The notes beneath the pieces were generated by a model. The model saw nothing but the letters and a program-made list of their open reading frames with translations. It was not told where the DNA came from and searched no databases. A DNA stretch of 64,000 bases from Clostridiaceae bacterium (GTDB lineage Bacteria; Bacillota; Clostridia; DUPQ01), in the NCBI GenBank assembly GCA_012838235.1, contig DUPQ01000069.1:35243-99242 (forward strand), in the 5' to 3' direction. A program made the translations under genes and the position numbers. Positions within the stretch are counted from its first letter, which is position 1. Each line of letters opens with the position of its first letter. Of this stretch, positions 53,135-61,440 are shown one piece after another.

Positions 53135-53605
53135 TTAACAGCCTGCGTTGCTTTTCCGTTGTTTACGTAAGAGATATCGCTTTTTACCCATTTCCCAGTC
53201 GCATCGCTCTTCTTCGGTTTCCAAAATCAGACCGGGAACTTCCACCGGTCTTTCATTCTCATCCAATGCCACCATTACGACATATGCTACATTTATGAGT
53301 TTCTTTTCTCCGTTCAACTCCTCCACATACGACTTGACGCATACTTCCATGGAGGTTTTCCCGACATATGTAACCTTTGCCGTAAGCAGTACCGTATCGT
53401 TGGCATAAGCCGGTCCTTTAAATTCCAGCGAATCCACCGCCACCGTAGTAACATTGCGGTTGGAATGTCTTCTTGCGGCTATTGCGGCGGTTATGTCAAT
53501 CCATTCCATAATACGTCCTCCGAACAGTCTGTCATTGCCGTTTAATGCGGACTGGGTTAATATCTGTGCCTGTTCGGTATATGAATCTCTAACATACTTT
53601 TTCAT
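53135..53605 (-). CDS. Acyl-CoA thioesterase, hotdog fold (YciA/BFIT type)
   Basis: A 156-residue protein. The hotdog thioesterase pattern is clear: NDRLFGGRIMEWIDITAAIAARRH (catalytic Asp region), VAVDSLEFKGPAYANDTVLL and KTSMEVCVKSYVEE. It hydrolyses acyl-CoA to free acid and CoA; chain-length preference is unknown. The ATG at 53603-53605 is separated by one base from the stop of the upstream gene and preceded by AGGAGA; eight earlier in-frame codons overlap that gene. The tail is basic and Cys-containing. Confidence 0.9.
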   Translation of the reverse strand: MKKYVRDSYTEQAQILTQSALNGNDRLFGGRIMEWIDITAAIAARRHSNRNVTTVAVDSLEFKGPAYANDTVLLTAKVTYVGKTSMEVCVKSYVEELNGEKKLINVAYVVMVALDENERPVEVPGLILETEEERCDWEMGKKRYLLRKQRKSNAGC

Positions 53606-53606
53606 C

Positions 53607-54524
53607 CTATTTCTCCTCGTAAAATTCATTAATTGTTATGGTCTTAAACCGTAATCCTTCCGCATTTTGTGTTACTGTCATCATTCCCGACTTTGTTATA
53701 CTCACATTGATTATATCTCCCTGCGGAAGTTTCTGAATGGTTATTTTATCCACAAGGCAGTCTAAAGTAAGCCACTTTCTTGAAATATCGCTCATAATAT
53801 ACTTCAACTTTCCCGTACCTTGTTCAATCACTTTATCGAATATATTTTTCCCGACCAATGCATCTATATGGGATATGACATTATTCGTATCCCAAAACTG
53901 CCTGCTGAGTTCATAACCCGCCTTTTCGCCCAGCATATATGCAGCAGCGGCCGCATTTAAAACATTTTTATTGGTTATAAACTCGGCAATACCCAATGCA
54001 GCGGCGGCACGTGTTAAAGGTGCACCTTTTTTCCTGACTTTATCCACTATGGCCAACTGCATAAGCTGGAAAATAACCACCTCTTTTACCGTTAAAAAGA
54101 CATCGATAGGCTGAGTATCGGTAAAGTCGAAATCCTGCAGAAAGTCTCTCCTTATCTTTTGCACAAGATCCTTTTCCTCTATGGGTGACTCTATTGTAAT
54201 TATGCTGTGATCGTTTTTGGGCAACAGTCGCAACCAGAATCCTTTTGAAAAACAGTAATGGGCAGTTGCCATATCTATGGAGTTGCAGCTTACCACCGAC
54301 ACAACCCTCTCGGGGTCTAACACGGCCTCCATAATGAGTCGGCCGGTAGTTGTTATTACTCCCTTTTTCACCAACCCCAATTTCGATAATTCGCTTTTTG
54401 CCCGCGTAAAAGAGGTCTTACTGTTTATGTCCGGATTATATACCGCCTGCGAGATATAGTTCTGCTTTATATCAGATAGGGCTATAAGGGCCGAATAGTC
54501 ATGTGCACTTAAGATATAGAACAT
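53607..54524 (-). CDS. Uncharacterised protein with N-terminal helix-turn-helix-like part
   Basis: A 305-residue protein that I do not recognise. Residues 30-70 (KTSFTRAKSELSKLGLVKKG) read like a winged-helix unit, the middle (AAAALGIAEFITNKNVLNAAAAAYMLGEKAGYELSRQFWD) is helical, and the C-terminal 60 residues are beta-rich. The layout recalls EspG- or type VII-like chaperone folds only loosely. Its first base overlaps the last base of the zinc-ribbon membrane protein gene, so the two products are made together. Confidence 0.6.
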   Translation of the reverse strand: MFYILSAHDYSALIALSDIKQNYISQAVYNPDINSKTSFTRAKSELSKLGLVKKGVITTTGRLIMEAVLDPERVVSVVSCNSIDMATAHYCFSKGFWLRLLPKNDHSIITIESPIEEKDLVQKIRRDFLQDFDFTDTQPIDVFLTVKEVVIFQLMQLAIVDKVRKKGAPLTRAAAALGIAEFITNKNVLNAAAAAYMLGEKAGYELSRQFWDTNNVISHIDALVGKNIFDKVIEQGTGKLKYIMSDISRKWLTLDCLVDKITIQKLPQGDIINVSITKSGMMTVTQNAEGLRFKTITINEFYEEK

Positions 54525-56977
54525 TATTCCTCCTCCTGCCAGTCAAACAGACTGCTGACAACCAGTGATGTATTTTCATGTCTGAAAGCGGCACCTTGAG
54601 CCTGTTTAGCCGCCCTTTCGGTGGCACAGGCCGTATAGCTCGAAAGATATTTCCGGTCTTCAGGCATAACGGTACCGGTCAGCATTCTTTCATAAAACCT
54701 GTCCGTTTCATCGGCTTTGATTACGGTATCGGCAAATGCCTGAATAGATTCATAAGTAAGTTCGCCGTCTTTTACCATGCTCCTTATCTTTTCTCCGTAT
54801 CTTCCGTTAACGGCGTTTTTGTATGCATTTTGCGCATCGCTTATCGAATCCAAAACAAGAGACATTATTCCTCTTAAATGTATTGAAGGAGAGGCAATTA
54901 CTCCCGCTTTGGTGTTTTCCAAAGCAAATGCGTTTGCAAGCTCCATAAATGCACTGTACGATGTACCCGATGCAAGACTCTGGAAGACATAGTTTGCATA
55001 TACTATCTTGCCTGTGGCATCGGTAATCTCTTCGCCCCGCTGCTGCAGACCAAGTGAATCATTGTTGTACCCCAAAGCTGCCAGACTGTTGGTAATGCCG
55101 GACAGACTGTTGAAGTAGTTGTTTATTGAGGATTCTATTGCACCGACACTTTTGTATGCAACCGCATTATCTTTACTTCTTGAAAGGGTCTTTATAAGTA
55201 CCTCTCTGTATTTGGGCCATCCGGCTGCAAAAGCATTGGAAAATGTTTCATAGAGATTTACAAGATTATCGGCAAAATCACTCTCGGTCCGGATGTCGGT
55301 ATATTTCTCTTCAGGTATCTCCTCTTTCTTATCCGTTCTCTTTATATCGGTCAGTAAACCTTTCTTTCTCTTCAACGTAAGTGATCCTACCGCTACGGCG
55401 GCACACAACATGGATGCGGTAACCGATGCTACATTGGAAAAAACCGTTCCTAAAGGTCCGAAATGATCATATGCGGTCCCGTCACCCGCCAACCATGTAA
55501 GAAAACCGTCAACAGGCGTTCGTTGAAGTCTGTATATATACTCCACCCTGCCTCCGAATGAAGCCTGTACCGAAACGGTTAAGTGGCAGTTGTTCTTGGT
55601 CAGCAAGTCATAGAGTTCGTAATAATCGGTGATTTTCAGGAAAAAAGCGGTATGCTCCTGCTGAAGCTCGGAAAAAACTCCTTCAACGGAAAAATCACGG
55701 CTTCCGGGAAAATACTTATTAACTTCCGGTTCTTTGGGATTGGGTTTATACGTTATGAACATAGCCGAGTTCAAATGTGTTTTCAGTGCCGTTTCCTCAG
55801 CCGATGTATAAACCAACTTCGTTTCTATCATTACTCTTGATTCTTCTCCGGCAGATATTTTTTTCGGCAGACTCTTCCAAAAGTATTCAATGGTATATTG
55901 TGAATCCGCGGAATATTGTTTCCGTATATATCCGTCCGATACATATGTGTTGTCTTTAGGATTTTTTTTGGTATCGGGATTAACCAACTTGACATCCTGC
56001 AATATCCATACGCCTCTTATCTCGCTTGTTGCCGGTGCGGATAAAGCACTTAACGGATAAAACAGTATCAAACAAACAAGGATAATCGGGAATATCCGCT
56101 TAAAATCGGCTTTGTGGACTATGATAAATTCGGTAAACTTCAGTACAAGAAATATCACTATCAGCACAATACCGATATAGTATGACAGAAATGAAGAATC
56201 AAACAAAAAGGTAGGAACGGCCAGCAAAAGACCGGTAACATATCCCCCCATTGCCTTCACCGTTATATCCTCATCCTTGGAATCGGAAAATACCCTGTGG
56301 AAAACATCCCAAGTAAAGCCGTACTTTTTACCCATACCTCTGAAAAATATAACCGCAATTATTAAGGAAATAATGCTTTTTGTCCACGCATTATCTCCGG
56401 TCAGCATGTTGTATGCCATAAAGGAAAAACCCATGCCGAGAATAAACACATATACATCCTTCAGTGTTTTAAAACGAAAAGACTGAGAGATATATGTTTT
56501 TGCCCCCGGAATTACACCCTTAAAAGGTTTCTGCAACGAATACAGAGGTGTCAGCAGCATTACAATAAAATATGCATATGCCATTTTGCCTAAAATACCT
56601 CCTGTAAGCCCCAGGAATCCTCCGTTCATCCCGGCATCGGCATAAGTAAAAAAGGAAAGCATCCTTAAAAAAACCGTATCAATCCCTGCAGAGAAGAGAA
56701 GACTTACCGCAATCCATATGACTGCTACTGCAAATACAGGGATAAGATAAGTAGTTCTTCTCAAGCCCTTTCGTAAATCGATAAGCATATACTTTAAGCC
56801 CGTAAGCCCCAGCCTGTTTCTGCTTTTCTCTAAAGGCTTGCTGAACTGCATCATGTTTTCGGCTGCCGAATACTCAGGTACATTGGCAATACCTATGGGA
56901 GATCCGCATTTTCTGCAATATTTGGCTTTATCCGAAACTCGCAACCTGCAGTTTTGACATACTCTGGACAATTGCAC
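54524..56977 (-). CDS. Large zinc-ribbon membrane protein, function unknown
   Basis: An 817-residue protein. It opens with a zinc ribbon (Cys7, Cys10, Cys21, Cys24; CQNCRLR and YCRKCGSP). Seven or more membrane helices follow up to about residue 310, then a large beta-rich external region, one helix (near 510-530), and a cytoplasmic helical tail (about 560-800). No known family is identified. The combination of a cytoplasmic zinc ribbon, an extracytoplasmic domain and a long cytoplasmic tail suggests a sensor or secretion scaffold. It is coupled to the unknown 305-residue protein downstream. Confidence 0.62.
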   Translation of the reverse strand: MQLSRVCQNCRLRVSDKAKYCRKCGSPIGIANVPEYSAAENMMQFSKPLEKSRNRLGLTGLKYMLIDLRKGLRRTTYLIPVFAVAVIWIAVSLLFSAGIDTVFLRMLSFFTYADAGMNGGFLGLTGGILGKMAYAYFIVMLLTPLYSLQKPFKGVIPGAKTYISQSFRFKTLKDVYVFILGMGFSFMAYNMLTGDNAWTKSIISLIIAVIFFRGMGKKYGFTWDVFHRVFSDSKDEDITVKAMGGYVTGLLLAVPTFLFDSSFLSYYIGIVLIVIFLVLKFTEFIIVHKADFKRIFPIILVCLILFYPLSALSAPATSEIRGVWILQDVKLVNPDTKKNPKDNTYVSDGYIRKQYSADSQYTIEYFWKSLPKKISAGEESRVMIETKLVYTSAEETALKTHLNSAMFITYKPNPKEPEVNKYFPGSRDFSVEGVFSELQQEHTAFFLKITDYYELYDLLTKNNCHLTVSVQASFGGRVEYIYRLQRTPVDGFLTWLAGDGTAYDHFGPLGTVFSNVASVTASMLCAAVAVGSLTLKRKKGLLTDIKRTDKKEEIPEEKYTDIRTESDFADNLVNLYETFSNAFAAGWPKYREVLIKTLSRSKDNAVAYKSVGAIESSINNYFNSLSGITNSLAALGYNNDSLGLQQRGEEITDATGKIVYANYVFQSLASGTSYSAFMELANAFALENTKAGVIASPSIHLRGIMSLVLDSISDAQNAYKNAVNGRYGEKIRSMVKDGELTYESIQAFADTVIKADETDRFYERMLTGTVMPEDRKYLSSYTACATERAAKQAQGAAFRHENTSLVVSSLFDWQEEE

Positions 56978-57046
56978 CCTCCCTGTCAGAAATTGATTTT
57001 ATCATAATATCAGGCATATTTACACACTAAGCACCCCAAGATAGTG

Positions 57047-57052
57047 TATAAT
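57047..57052 (+). promoter_or_regulatory. Possible bioY promoter/operator overlapping the start
   Basis: TATAAT at 57047-57052 overlaps the first possible ATG. If it is the -10, transcription would start near 57060, where a second in-frame ATG lies (possible leaderless message). A dyad ACACTA...TAGTGT (57023-57046) covers the region and could be a repressor site. The -35 is weak. Confidence 0.3.
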
Positions 57053-57584
57053 GAATAAAATGATGACGCGAACAAAACAAATAGCATATACGGGAATATT
57101 CACCGCAATAATAGCGGTTATGTCCCAACTGGCAATACCTATGCCTTCAGGCGTTCCGGCTACATTGCAGACTCTGGCCATAGCTATAACGGGCTTACTG
57201 TTAGGTATTAAGGCGGGTACCTTGTCCGTATGCCTGTACATCACAATAGGCACAATAGGTATTCCGGTATTCTCCGGCTTAAGAAGCGGGTTCGGTACTT
57301 TATTCGGAGTAACGGGCGGTTTCATATTCGGATTCATACCTTTCGTGTTGCTTTGTGCGGCTGCAAAAAATGTAAAGAACAGAATAGCTGCAATAGCGAT
57401 ATGCATTGCCGGTCTTTTAACCTGTCACTTATGCGGCATTATTCAGTTTATGATAATAACGGGTAAACCTTTCATACAAACGGCACTTACAGTATCATTA
57501 CCCTACCTGCTGAAAGACATAGTATCCTGTATACTGGCTTACATAATATCCGTTAAACTAAGTAAGGTTATAGCTGTGGAATAA
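57051..57584 (+). CDS. bioY: Biotin transporter S-component BioY
   Basis: A 177-residue membrane protein with six predicted helices and the BioY pattern: IAIPMPSGVPATLQTLAI, TIGTIGIPVFSGLRSGFG, FGVTGGFIFGF. BioY binds biotin and works with EcfT and EcfA ATPases; the nearest EcfT is at 52182-52979 on the other strand. No biotin genes are adjacent. Several in-frame ATGs (57051, 57060, 57063) are possible starts and none has a strong ribosome site. Confidence 0.93.
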   Translation: MNKMMTRTKQIAYTGIFTAIIAVMSQLAIPMPSGVPATLQTLAIAITGLLLGIKAGTLSVCLYITIGTIGIPVFSGLRSGFGTLFGVTGGFIFGFIPFVLLCAAAKNVKNRIAAIAICIAGLLTCHLCGIIQFMIITGKPFIQTALTVSLPYLLKDIVSCILAYIISVKLSKVIAVE

Positions 57585-57594
57585 CAGTTATAAC
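57567..57594 (+). terminator. Probable terminator of bioY
   Basis: GTTATAGCTG / CAGTTATAAC pair in a 10-bp stem that includes the stop codon in its loop, followed by CTCTTATTTTAT. The T tract is weak. Confidence 0.5.
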
Positions 57595-57626
57595 CTCTTA
57601 TTTTATAGGAATATTAAATAGTTTAA

Positions 57627-57790
57627 TCACTCAATGCCTGCAAAATCCAAAACATTAAAACTTATAATTGTTCCTTCACAAACCTGCTTTACAGATGCGT
57701 TTCCTTCGGAATCATAGAACTTTATAACAGACGGGCCAAGGTCATAATGTGATTACCGGAAGCAACAGTAAAATACGGACAAAACTTTTG
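57627..57790 (-). pseudogene. Frameshifted coding remnant of about 54 codons
   Basis: Two minus-strand frames join into one protein-like text: PYFTVASGNH in one frame, then after a shift YDLGPSVIKFYDSEGNASV and a tail ending FAGIE before TGA at 57627-57629. The segment length is not a multiple of three. It lies just downstream of the Ig-like surface protein gene and may be the end of a lost neighbour. Family not recognised. Confidence 0.42.
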
Positions 57791-57824
57791 TTATTCCGGA
57801 TTTCACTCTTTTTTCCCTAAAATA

Positions 57825-59786
57825 TTACCTGGTAACCGTCACCTCGGCTTTAAACAGTCCGTCATCGGTAACATAAGTAATTGTCGCGGTGTTCGGACCG
57901 TCTCCTACAGAGGATATATTATAACAAAGGTCATACGGATTATAGCCTTCTCTTGTACCGGTAATAGCTATTTTATCCGGATCGGAACTGGTTATGGTTC
58001 CTTCGGGTACCGCTATACTTTTACCGTATTGGTCATAAGCATATATATACACATAATCCTTGTTAAAAGCGGACATATACAGGTAATGAACTTTCGGAGC
58101 ATCGACTTTTAAGTGGAACGGAAATACGCCTATTACATAACCGCGCTTTCCTATAACCTTTATTTTGGCTTCCATATCTTTCGTAACCGGTCTTACCGTC
58201 ACAATTTCGCTTTTTTCAGTTGATACCGCAATGTTATCCACATCAACCTTGTAACTAAAAGCATCCGGTAGCGCTACTTCATCTGTAGACTGTATCTGAA
58301 CAATCATCCTGTTTACAGTTGCTCCGCTGACTTTTATCTTCAGATTATGGTCTTCGGATAATTCTCCCGCATACATGAAATTCTTGTCGTATAAGAAATC
58401 TACCTTGCATCCGACAATATCCGTATCATTGACTGCTGTCAGAGTAAACTCCTTCACCGCTTCTATATAATTCGGGTTACCGGAGCCGGGCATACCGCCT
58501 TTGCAGGCAACAATCTTAAGTGTCTCCGTTCCGGCTTTTTTTGCGGTAATATATGTATAGTGCTCATTTATTTCCTGTCTTCCTATTTCAAAAACCGCCG
58601 AATCACCCGTTCCGTAAGGGTCATTGTCATCCGCCCTTCTCACTTCAAGATAATATTGATGAAAGCTGAGATTTACAAAATTCCCCAGACTGTCTATCAA
58701 AGAAAATTTCCTAAGTTTCATTGTTTTTCCTACCATCAATGCCTGATAATCCTGCTCGTATCTGATATCGGTAAAAACATTCACATCACTTTTCCCTACC
58801 ACAGTCACTTCGGTACTTAAATTCCATTTTCCGTCATCGGACTTGAAGGTTACAACTGCGGTATTTATACCGGAAGTAACTCCGTATGCATCAACACTGA
58901 CATCCGTTGTAGCAATAACACCCGGTCTTTGGTCGCCCAAGACAATTTTTGATGTGTCCGAACTGCTGAATGTGCCTTTCGGAGGTAATATTCTCTGACC
59001 GTATTGGTCGCTGGCGTGCAATTGTAACCATCCGCCTTCATAGTAAAATAACCGCATTCTGGCAGCATAAGGTATAGCAGGGTCGGTTCCGGGAGCAGCT
59101 TTTACCTCTCTTCGGTCATACAGAGCACCTTTTTGATATAAATCCTCTATGAATAATTTCCCTTCTTTATTATTCAACTTCAAAGCTTGCTGTAATACTA
59201 CGGTAAAATCCTGATTTGTAACTTTACCTTCTTTTACGGTTAATCCCTTTGATTGAGCAAAGGATCTTACATCGGCGCTTTCAAAATCCACGCCTTGCTT
59301 ATAACCCAACGCCTCCATAATTATCTTTGCAAACTCATTTCCGGTCAAAACCTCCGACGGTCGGAAACCTGACTTGACATCAGTAACAAGGCCTAATTCC
59401 GGATGCTCATATGCATAAGCTAAAATAGGGCTCCAGTATGCTTTATTCAAGCCCGGCATATCGTTAAAACTATATGTACCTTTATAGAATCGCGCACTGT
59501 CTTCCAATCCGCGTAACCGTAAACCTATCAACAATCCCTGTGCTCTTGTGGTATTTCTTAACCAATACTCATCCTCAATAAGGCCTCCCTCTCCTCTTAT
59601 GACTCCGACTGAGACACAGGCATGTATTGTATTTCTGTTATCCCAAGAGATTTCCGTTACCTCCGAAGAAGCTTCCGATTGTGAATCCTGTGTGTCTCCT
59701 TTTGCATACCCCGTAAACACCGGAGCAACTAAAACAGACAGCAATACAAATATTGCTACAAACTGAACAATGAACCTCTTTTTCAT
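57825..59786 (-). CDS. Secreted surface protein with SLH-like N-terminus and Ig-like repeats
   Basis: A protein of about 653 residues. A signal peptide (about 1-28) is followed by an SLH-like helical region (about 40-200; RNTTRAQGLLIGLRL, SFNDMPGLNKAYWSPILAYAYE, RPSEVLTGNEFAKIIMEALGY). The rest is beta-rich with two clear internal repeats (LQLHASDQYGQRILPPKGT and VYIYAYDQYGKSIAVPEGT, each with SSD...KI and a DDG...VTV end), a Big_2-like pattern. It is likely held to the wall by the N-terminal modules. The start ATG 59784-59786 follows GTGAGG; a GTG four codons earlier is inside that site. A -10 at 59853-59858 and repeats at 59885-59936 lie upstream. Confidence 0.78.
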   Translation of the reverse strand: MKKRFIVQFVAIFVLLSVLVAPVFTGYAKGDTQDSQSEASSEVTEISWDNRNTIHACVSVGVIRGEGGLIEDEYWLRNTTRAQGLLIGLRLRGLEDSARFYKGTYSFNDMPGLNKAYWSPILAYAYEHPELGLVTDVKSGFRPSEVLTGNEFAKIIMEALGYKQGVDFESADVRSFAQSKGLTVKEGKVTNQDFTVVLQQALKLNNKEGKLFIEDLYQKGALYDRREVKAAPGTDPAIPYAARMRLFYYEGGWLQLHASDQYGQRILPPKGTFSSSDTSKIVLGDQRPGVIATTDVSVDAYGVTSGINTAVVTFKSDDGKWNLSTEVTVVGKSDVNVFTDIRYEQDYQALMVGKTMKLRKFSLIDSLGNFVNLSFHQYYLEVRRADDNDPYGTGDSAVFEIGRQEINEHYTYITAKKAGTETLKIVACKGGMPGSGNPNYIEAVKEFTLTAVNDTDIVGCKVDFLYDKNFMYAGELSEDHNLKIKVSGATVNRMIVQIQSTDEVALPDAFSYKVDVDNIAVSTEKSEIVTVRPVTKDMEAKIKVIGKRGYVIGVFPFHLKVDAPKVHYLYMSAFNKDYVYIYAYDQYGKSIAVPEGTITSSDPDKIAITGTREGYNPYDLCYNISSVGDGPNTATITYVTDDGLFKAEVTVTR

Positions 59787-59852
59787 ATCAAACCTCACAT
59801 TCTTTATTAATTATAAATATTATATGTTAACTAAAAGTAACTTCTGTGTTCC

Positions 59853-59858
59853 ATTATA
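59853..59858 (-). promoter_or_regulatory. Probable -10 of the Ig-like surface protein gene
   Basis: TATAAT on the minus strand, 67 bases ahead of the ATG; the -35 is weak. The repeat cluster 59885-59936 lies directly upstream, so an activator may be needed. Confidence 0.4.
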
Positions 59859-59884
59859 TACCTTTAAGATTAGCAAATTGCTTT

Positions 59885-59936
59885 GTTCATAAATTGTTTA
59901 CAAATTCACGGCATTGTTTACAAAAAGTTCATAAAT
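59885..59936. repeat. Paired direct repeats upstream of the surface protein promoter
   Basis: GTTCATAAAT (59885-59894) and ATTGTTTACAAA (59893-59904) recur as ATTGTTTACAAA (59913-59924) and GTTCATAAAT (59927-59936). The inner pair is spaced exactly 20 bp, about two helical turns, as expected for adjacent protein-binding sites. Confidence 0.6.
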
Positions 59937-60018
59937 ACAAGAAAATTACTCTTATTTTCCTCTATTTCTCAATATGTATTTCTCTTCACCATGTAAAGAA
60001 CAGATAGGTAAATCTCCA

Positions 60019-61128
60019 CTACCTGTTTATTTCTTTCAGCATATTAATTGACTTAACGACCCATTCCGTTGCACCTTCCAAGCGATAGGAAACGAAGCCT
60101 GCCTGTTTGAGTATGATTTCAACTTCCGCTTTTGTAACATTCAGATTAATTAAATCCGCTATATTTATTTTGGCAGCAATATCCTGTACATGCTCCCAAT
60201 AGGTACCGGAATAACCGAAAACCGTTGAATAGCCTGCAATATCCTTAATTGCTTTTTCGACCGTTTCCTCGGTATCTTCATAAAACAGACTTCTGCCGTT
60301 ATCATAGAGAGGATAGAAACTCTCCTTGTTGCCGCTAATCTTAATAGCCATGTTTGAAAGATGTCTGTCGTCCTGACGTGTAATGAAGTCCAGAAGAATC
60401 ATCCGTGCAATATCCTCTTTGAACTTAGGACGCACTTCAATAAGATTTCTATACTCGTTATCCGACCGCTCTCCTTTAAACAGACGGCGGAAATGAACAA
60501 TATACTCCTTTGAAAAATCATATAGAAATGTGGAAAATACGGTGTCTTTATCTGCACGTGTTGCCGGACAGCACGGAACGCCTAAGCGCTTTGCAAGATG
60601 ATAGACCGCTATTTCCGATTCCACATCGGTAACAAGCGGATTGATGCGTTGCTTATAGATGCCGTACCTGCCGTCAAAAACGCCGTATCGTTTAATGTTA
60701 TAGCCCTCAGGTGTATCTATACTGTCTCCCGTTAAATCAATCCTTTGCAGAAAGACGGACGAGAACACATCCGTCATCACAACATCCAAGGTCTCTTTTT
60801 CGTCGTTTGCAATCCACAGTAAATCTTTCGGATGGATACCCCTTGTAATCTCACATATACGCAAAACATCATAATGTGAAAGACCGCAACGAAACAGTAT
60901 GCGTTCAATATCGCGGCGGTCACGGCTTACGGTGCGTTCTGTAAGAAATTCCGTAAACTGTTCAGGTGTCCATAATGAGGCACCGTGTGTATACAGAGTC
61001 ACCACCTTGTTATATCTCGGCTCAGTGAAAGTAACAGCATTTGTTTCATCAATTATGCCGATAATATCATTATTCCACTTTAAATAGCGAACTGTATCTG
61101 TTCTTTTTGCAGTTTCCCGCTTTGACAT
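60019..61128 (-). CDS. HipA-like kinase-fold protein
   Basis: A 369-residue protein. The C-terminal half has the HipA-type kinase core: RMILLDFITRQDDRHLSNMAI (catalytic Asp near 253 and Asn about five residues on) and YPLYDNGRSLFY (metal-binding DNG near 277). The N-terminal 150 residues (LWTPEQFTEFLTER, RDRRDIERIL) are not the standard HipA N-terminus. No HipB-like HTH gene is adjacent. HipA kinases phosphorylate targets such as GltX and cause growth arrest; the target here is unknown. GGGAGG precedes the ATG. Confidence 0.72.
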   Translation of the reverse strand: MSKRETAKRTDTVRYLKWNNDIIGIIDETNAVTFTEPRYNKVVTLYTHGASLWTPEQFTEFLTERTVSRDRRDIERILFRCGLSHYDVLRICEITRGIHPKDLLWIANDEKETLDVVMTDVFSSVFLQRIDLTGDSIDTPEGYNIKRYGVFDGRYGIYKQRINPLVTDVESEIAVYHLAKRLGVPCCPATRADKDTVFSTFLYDFSKEYIVHFRRLFKGERSDNEYRNLIEVRPKFKEDIARMILLDFITRQDDRHLSNMAIKISGNKESFYPLYDNGRSLFYEDTEETVEKAIKDIAGYSTVFGYSGTYWEHVQDIAAKINIADLINLNVTKAEVEIILKQAGFVSYRLEGATEWVVKSINMLKEINR

Positions 61129-61161
61129 AACAACGCCTCCCTTTCACCATATGATAATGAT

Positions 61162-61192
61162 ATTATAGCATGATTATATCCGGGGGCGTAAA
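61162..61192 (-). promoter_or_regulatory. Candidate promoter of the HipA-like gene
   Basis: On the minus strand TTTACG (61187-61192) and two TATAAT boxes (61173-61178 and 61162-61167). The second is 19 bp from the -35. Either may be used. Confidence 0.4.
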
Positions 61193-61196
61193 GAAG

Positions 61197-61440
61197 CTAT
61201 TTATCAATCAGTTTTCCGTCTCTCATACTTAAAACTTCGTTCGCATCGGCGGATATCTCCAAGTCATGGATAAGCTGTTTAACATACTGCCAATAACTTA
61301 TACATACTTGTATATCTATTATTATATTGAAGTCCAGTTTCTTAACTCTTTTTACAGTTATATTATCACCGGCAATTGATGTGTAGGTGTTACATTTATA
61401 AAACAGGCAAGCATTAAACCCTCTAAAGCCTTTTAAACAA
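61197..61440 (-). pseudogene. Open but start-less coding remnant, ABC-ATPase-like tail
   Basis: This 312-base gene gap (61129-61440) is not empty: one minus-strand frame stays open from inside the LRR gene end to TAG at 61197-61199. Its last part reads HDLEISADANEVLSMRDGKLI, similar to the end of ABC transporter ATPases (switch His-Asp, then DRVLxxxDGKI). No start codon or ribosome site is seen, and the upstream part does not show Walker motifs, so it looks like a residual 3' end. Confidence 0.4.
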
